From Gracilibacillus dipsosauri (GTDB taxonomy: Bacteria; Bacillota; Bacilli; Bacillales; Amphibacillaceae), in assembly GCF_003176895.1 (NCBI RefSeq), contig NZ_QGTD01000008.1, forward strand, positions 744,001-808,000: a stretch of DNA of 64,000 nt, read 5' to 3'. Of the stretch, positions 62,905 to 64,000 are shown one piece after another (within the stretch, counting starts at the first letter, position 1; the number at the start of each line of letters is the position of its first letter). Position numbers and translations under genes: made by a program. Below the pieces are notes generated by a model. The model was not told the origin of the DNA. It ran no database searches and saw only the letters and a list, made by a program, of their open reading frames with translations.

Positions 62905-63327
62905 TTACCACCTTTGCTCTGGATCTACATCTTCCATTACTTCCGTGATACTACCAGTTATTTCAATATTCTCAGGCGTACAAAGGAAGGTCTGTGACCC
63001 TAATTTTTTTATTTGGCCTGACACGGCATAAACAGCACCACTCATAAAATCGATTATCTGTCTTGCCTGACCTGTATCAACTCGCTGTAAATTAATCACA
63101 ACAGAACGTCTATTCACAACATGCTCCGCAATATCTTGAACCTCATCGTACGAACGTGGTTCACACAATACCATTTTTGCGCTTGATTGAACGGATTTTA
63201 AGCTAACAACATTTTTCTTGGAGCGTCTTTCCTTTTGTTCTTCATCTGATTCTTCCATTTCTTCTTCGATGATTTCATATTCTTCATCTAGTCCAAATAA
63301 GTTTTTGAATTTCCCCTTCATTCCCAC
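62905..63327 (-). CDS. sepF: Cell division protein SepF
   Basis: 140 residues. An N-terminal amphipathic membrane anchor (MGMKGKFKNLFGL), an acidic linker, and a C-terminal FtsZ-binding beta domain (VVSLKSVQSS, VVINLQRVDTGQARQIIDFM, SGAVYAVSGQIKKLGSQTFL). Start is GTG 63327, 7 bases after AGGTG. It bundles FtsZ filaments with FtsA at the Z-ring. Confidence 0.96.
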   Translation of the reverse strand: MGMKGKFKNLFGLDEEYEIIEEEMEESDEEQKERRSKKNVVSLKSVQSSAKMVLCEPRSYDEVQDIAEHVVNRRSVVINLQRVDTGQARQIIDFMSGAVYAVSGQIKKLGSQTFLCTPENIEITGSITEVMEDVDPEQRW

Positions 63328-63343
63328 CGTGCATCACCTCGTT

Positions 63344-64000
63344 TCAGTTATCATATGGTCCAACTAATTCAGAGCCTATTCTAATATGGGTAGCGCCTTC
63401 TTCAATTGCAATCATATAATCATTACTCATCCCCATAGACAAAAAGGAGCATGGGGCATGCTGCCAATTATTCGCCATGATCTTATCACGTAAAAGTCTC
63501 AGCTCTCGAAAGGTATTTCGAATAAGTGCTTCGTCCTCCGTAAATGGTGCCATTGTCATTAATCCAACGACTTGAATATGAGGATAACTTGCAAGTTTTT
63601 CGATAAAAGGAATAACTTCATCCTTGGTTAAACCGTGTTTAGACGTTTCACCGCTTATGTTTACTTGAACAAAACAAGGCGTTTGTTTAGATGCCCTTTT
63701 ATTAATTTCTTTTGCAAGAGATTGACGATCAAGTGAATGAATGAAGTCTACTTTATCGATGATATCCTTTACTTTACGTGATTGTAATGACCCAATAAAA
63801 TGCCAGTGTACATCTTGTTCCAACTCTGCTTGTTTTTCTAATAATCCTTCTAAACGATTTTCACCAAGATTTGTAATTCCAGCTGCGAACGTTTCTTTTG
63901 CCCTATCTATTGTAACATACTTCGTTACACCGATTATCGTAATATCGTTAGGGCTTCGATCCACACGATCACATGCTTGTTCGATTTTTGTTCGGATGCC
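63344..64000 (-). CDS. ylmE: YggS/YlmE family PLP-binding protein (5' end outside window)
   Basis: The frame stays open to the window edge: 218 codons plus the stop are present and about 10-12 N-terminal residues are missing compared with B. subtilis YlmE (230). The PLP lysine is in IIGVTKYVTIDRA. Other family blocks are LGENRLEGLLEKQ, WHFIGSLQSRKVK and SMGMSNDYMIAIEEGATHIRIGSELVG. PLP homeostasis protein. An internal ATG at 63964 is not the start. Confidence 0.95.
   Translation of the reverse strand, partial: GIRTKIEQACDRVDRSPNDITIIGVTKYVTIDRAKETFAAGITNLGENRLEGLLEKQAELEQDVHWHFIGSLQSRKVKDIIDKVDFIHSLDRQSLAKEINKRASKQTPCFVQVNISGETSKHGLTKDEVIPFIEKLASYPHIQVVGLMTMAPFTEDEALIRNTFRELRLLRDKIMANNWQHAPCSFLSMGMSNDYMIAIEEGATHIRIGSELVGPYDN

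Overview
This window is a core chromosomal segment of a low-GC, Gram-positive, endospore-forming Bacillaceae bacterium. The gene order runs from ylmE through divIVA, ileS, the pyr operon, the rqcH-gmk-priA-prkC block, fapR-plsX-fab, smc-ftsY-ffh, rplS, rnhB and sucCD to topA, which is the Bacillus subtilis order read backwards. A 26-codon spoVM gene shows that it belongs to a sporulating lineage. The AT-rich composition and the local gene differences from B. subtilis fit the Oceanobacillus/Virgibacillus/Gracilibacillus side of the family, but I cannot fix genus or species from this sequence. Almost everything is on the minus strand; only rpmB, rqcH, a DUF1128 gene and a DUF2254 gene are on plus.

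Layout in transcription order (right to left). 64.0-61.2 kb: cell-division and cell-pole cluster ylmE(partial)-sepF-ylmG-ylmH-divIVA. 61.25-58.1 kb: an isoleucine T-box leader and ileS. 57.9-56.5 kb: lspA and a RluD-type pseudouridine synthase. 56.56-46.1 kb: the pyrimidine operon pyrR-B-C-AA-AB-K-D-F-E with two PyrR-controlled attenuators. 46.1-44.3 kb: a small accessory spot with a DUF2254 membrane-protein gene on plus, bordered by structured non-coding DNA. 44.3-42.6 kb: rqcH (plus). 42.5-30 kb: yloC-remA-gmk-rpoZ, coaBC-priA-fmt-rsmB-prpC-prkC-rsgA-rpe-thiN. 29.1 kb: spoVM, convergent with rpmB. 28.4-20.4 kb: yloU-fakA, recG, then the FapR-controlled lipid genes fapR-plsX-fabD-fabG-acpP. 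20.2-11.6 kb: rnc, smc, ftsY, ylxM, ffh, rpsP, khpA, ylqD. 11.6-8.3 kb: rimM-trmD-rplS (L19 leader), a type I signal peptidase, rbgA. 8.1-1.7 kb: rnhB, the flagellar-like pair ylqG-ylqH, sucC-sucD, dprA. 1.5-0 kb: topA, cut by the window edge.

The genes cover translation and ribosome assembly (ileS, fmt, rsmB, rimM, trmD, rplS, rpsP, rpmB, rbgA, rsgA, rqcH), protein export (ffh, ftsY, lspA, signal peptidase), chromosome dynamics (smc, priA, recG, topA, rnhB, dprA), envelope and division (sepF, divIVA, prkC/prpC, plsX/fab/fapR) and UMP synthesis. Regulation can be read directly at several points: the ileS T-box, two PyrR loops with terminators, a FapR operator, an L19 leader, and several sigma-A promoters and intrinsic terminators.

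No IS element, prophage, CRISPR array, tRNA or rRNA was recognised. I do not see a new multigene system. The less ordinary items are structured intergenic stretches near 40.2-40.4, 44.36-44.5 and 45.95-46.1 kb, a PyrR loop with a compensatory base-pair change, a cre-like box on the rnc promoter, and plus-strand genes inserted where B. subtilis has other genes or none.
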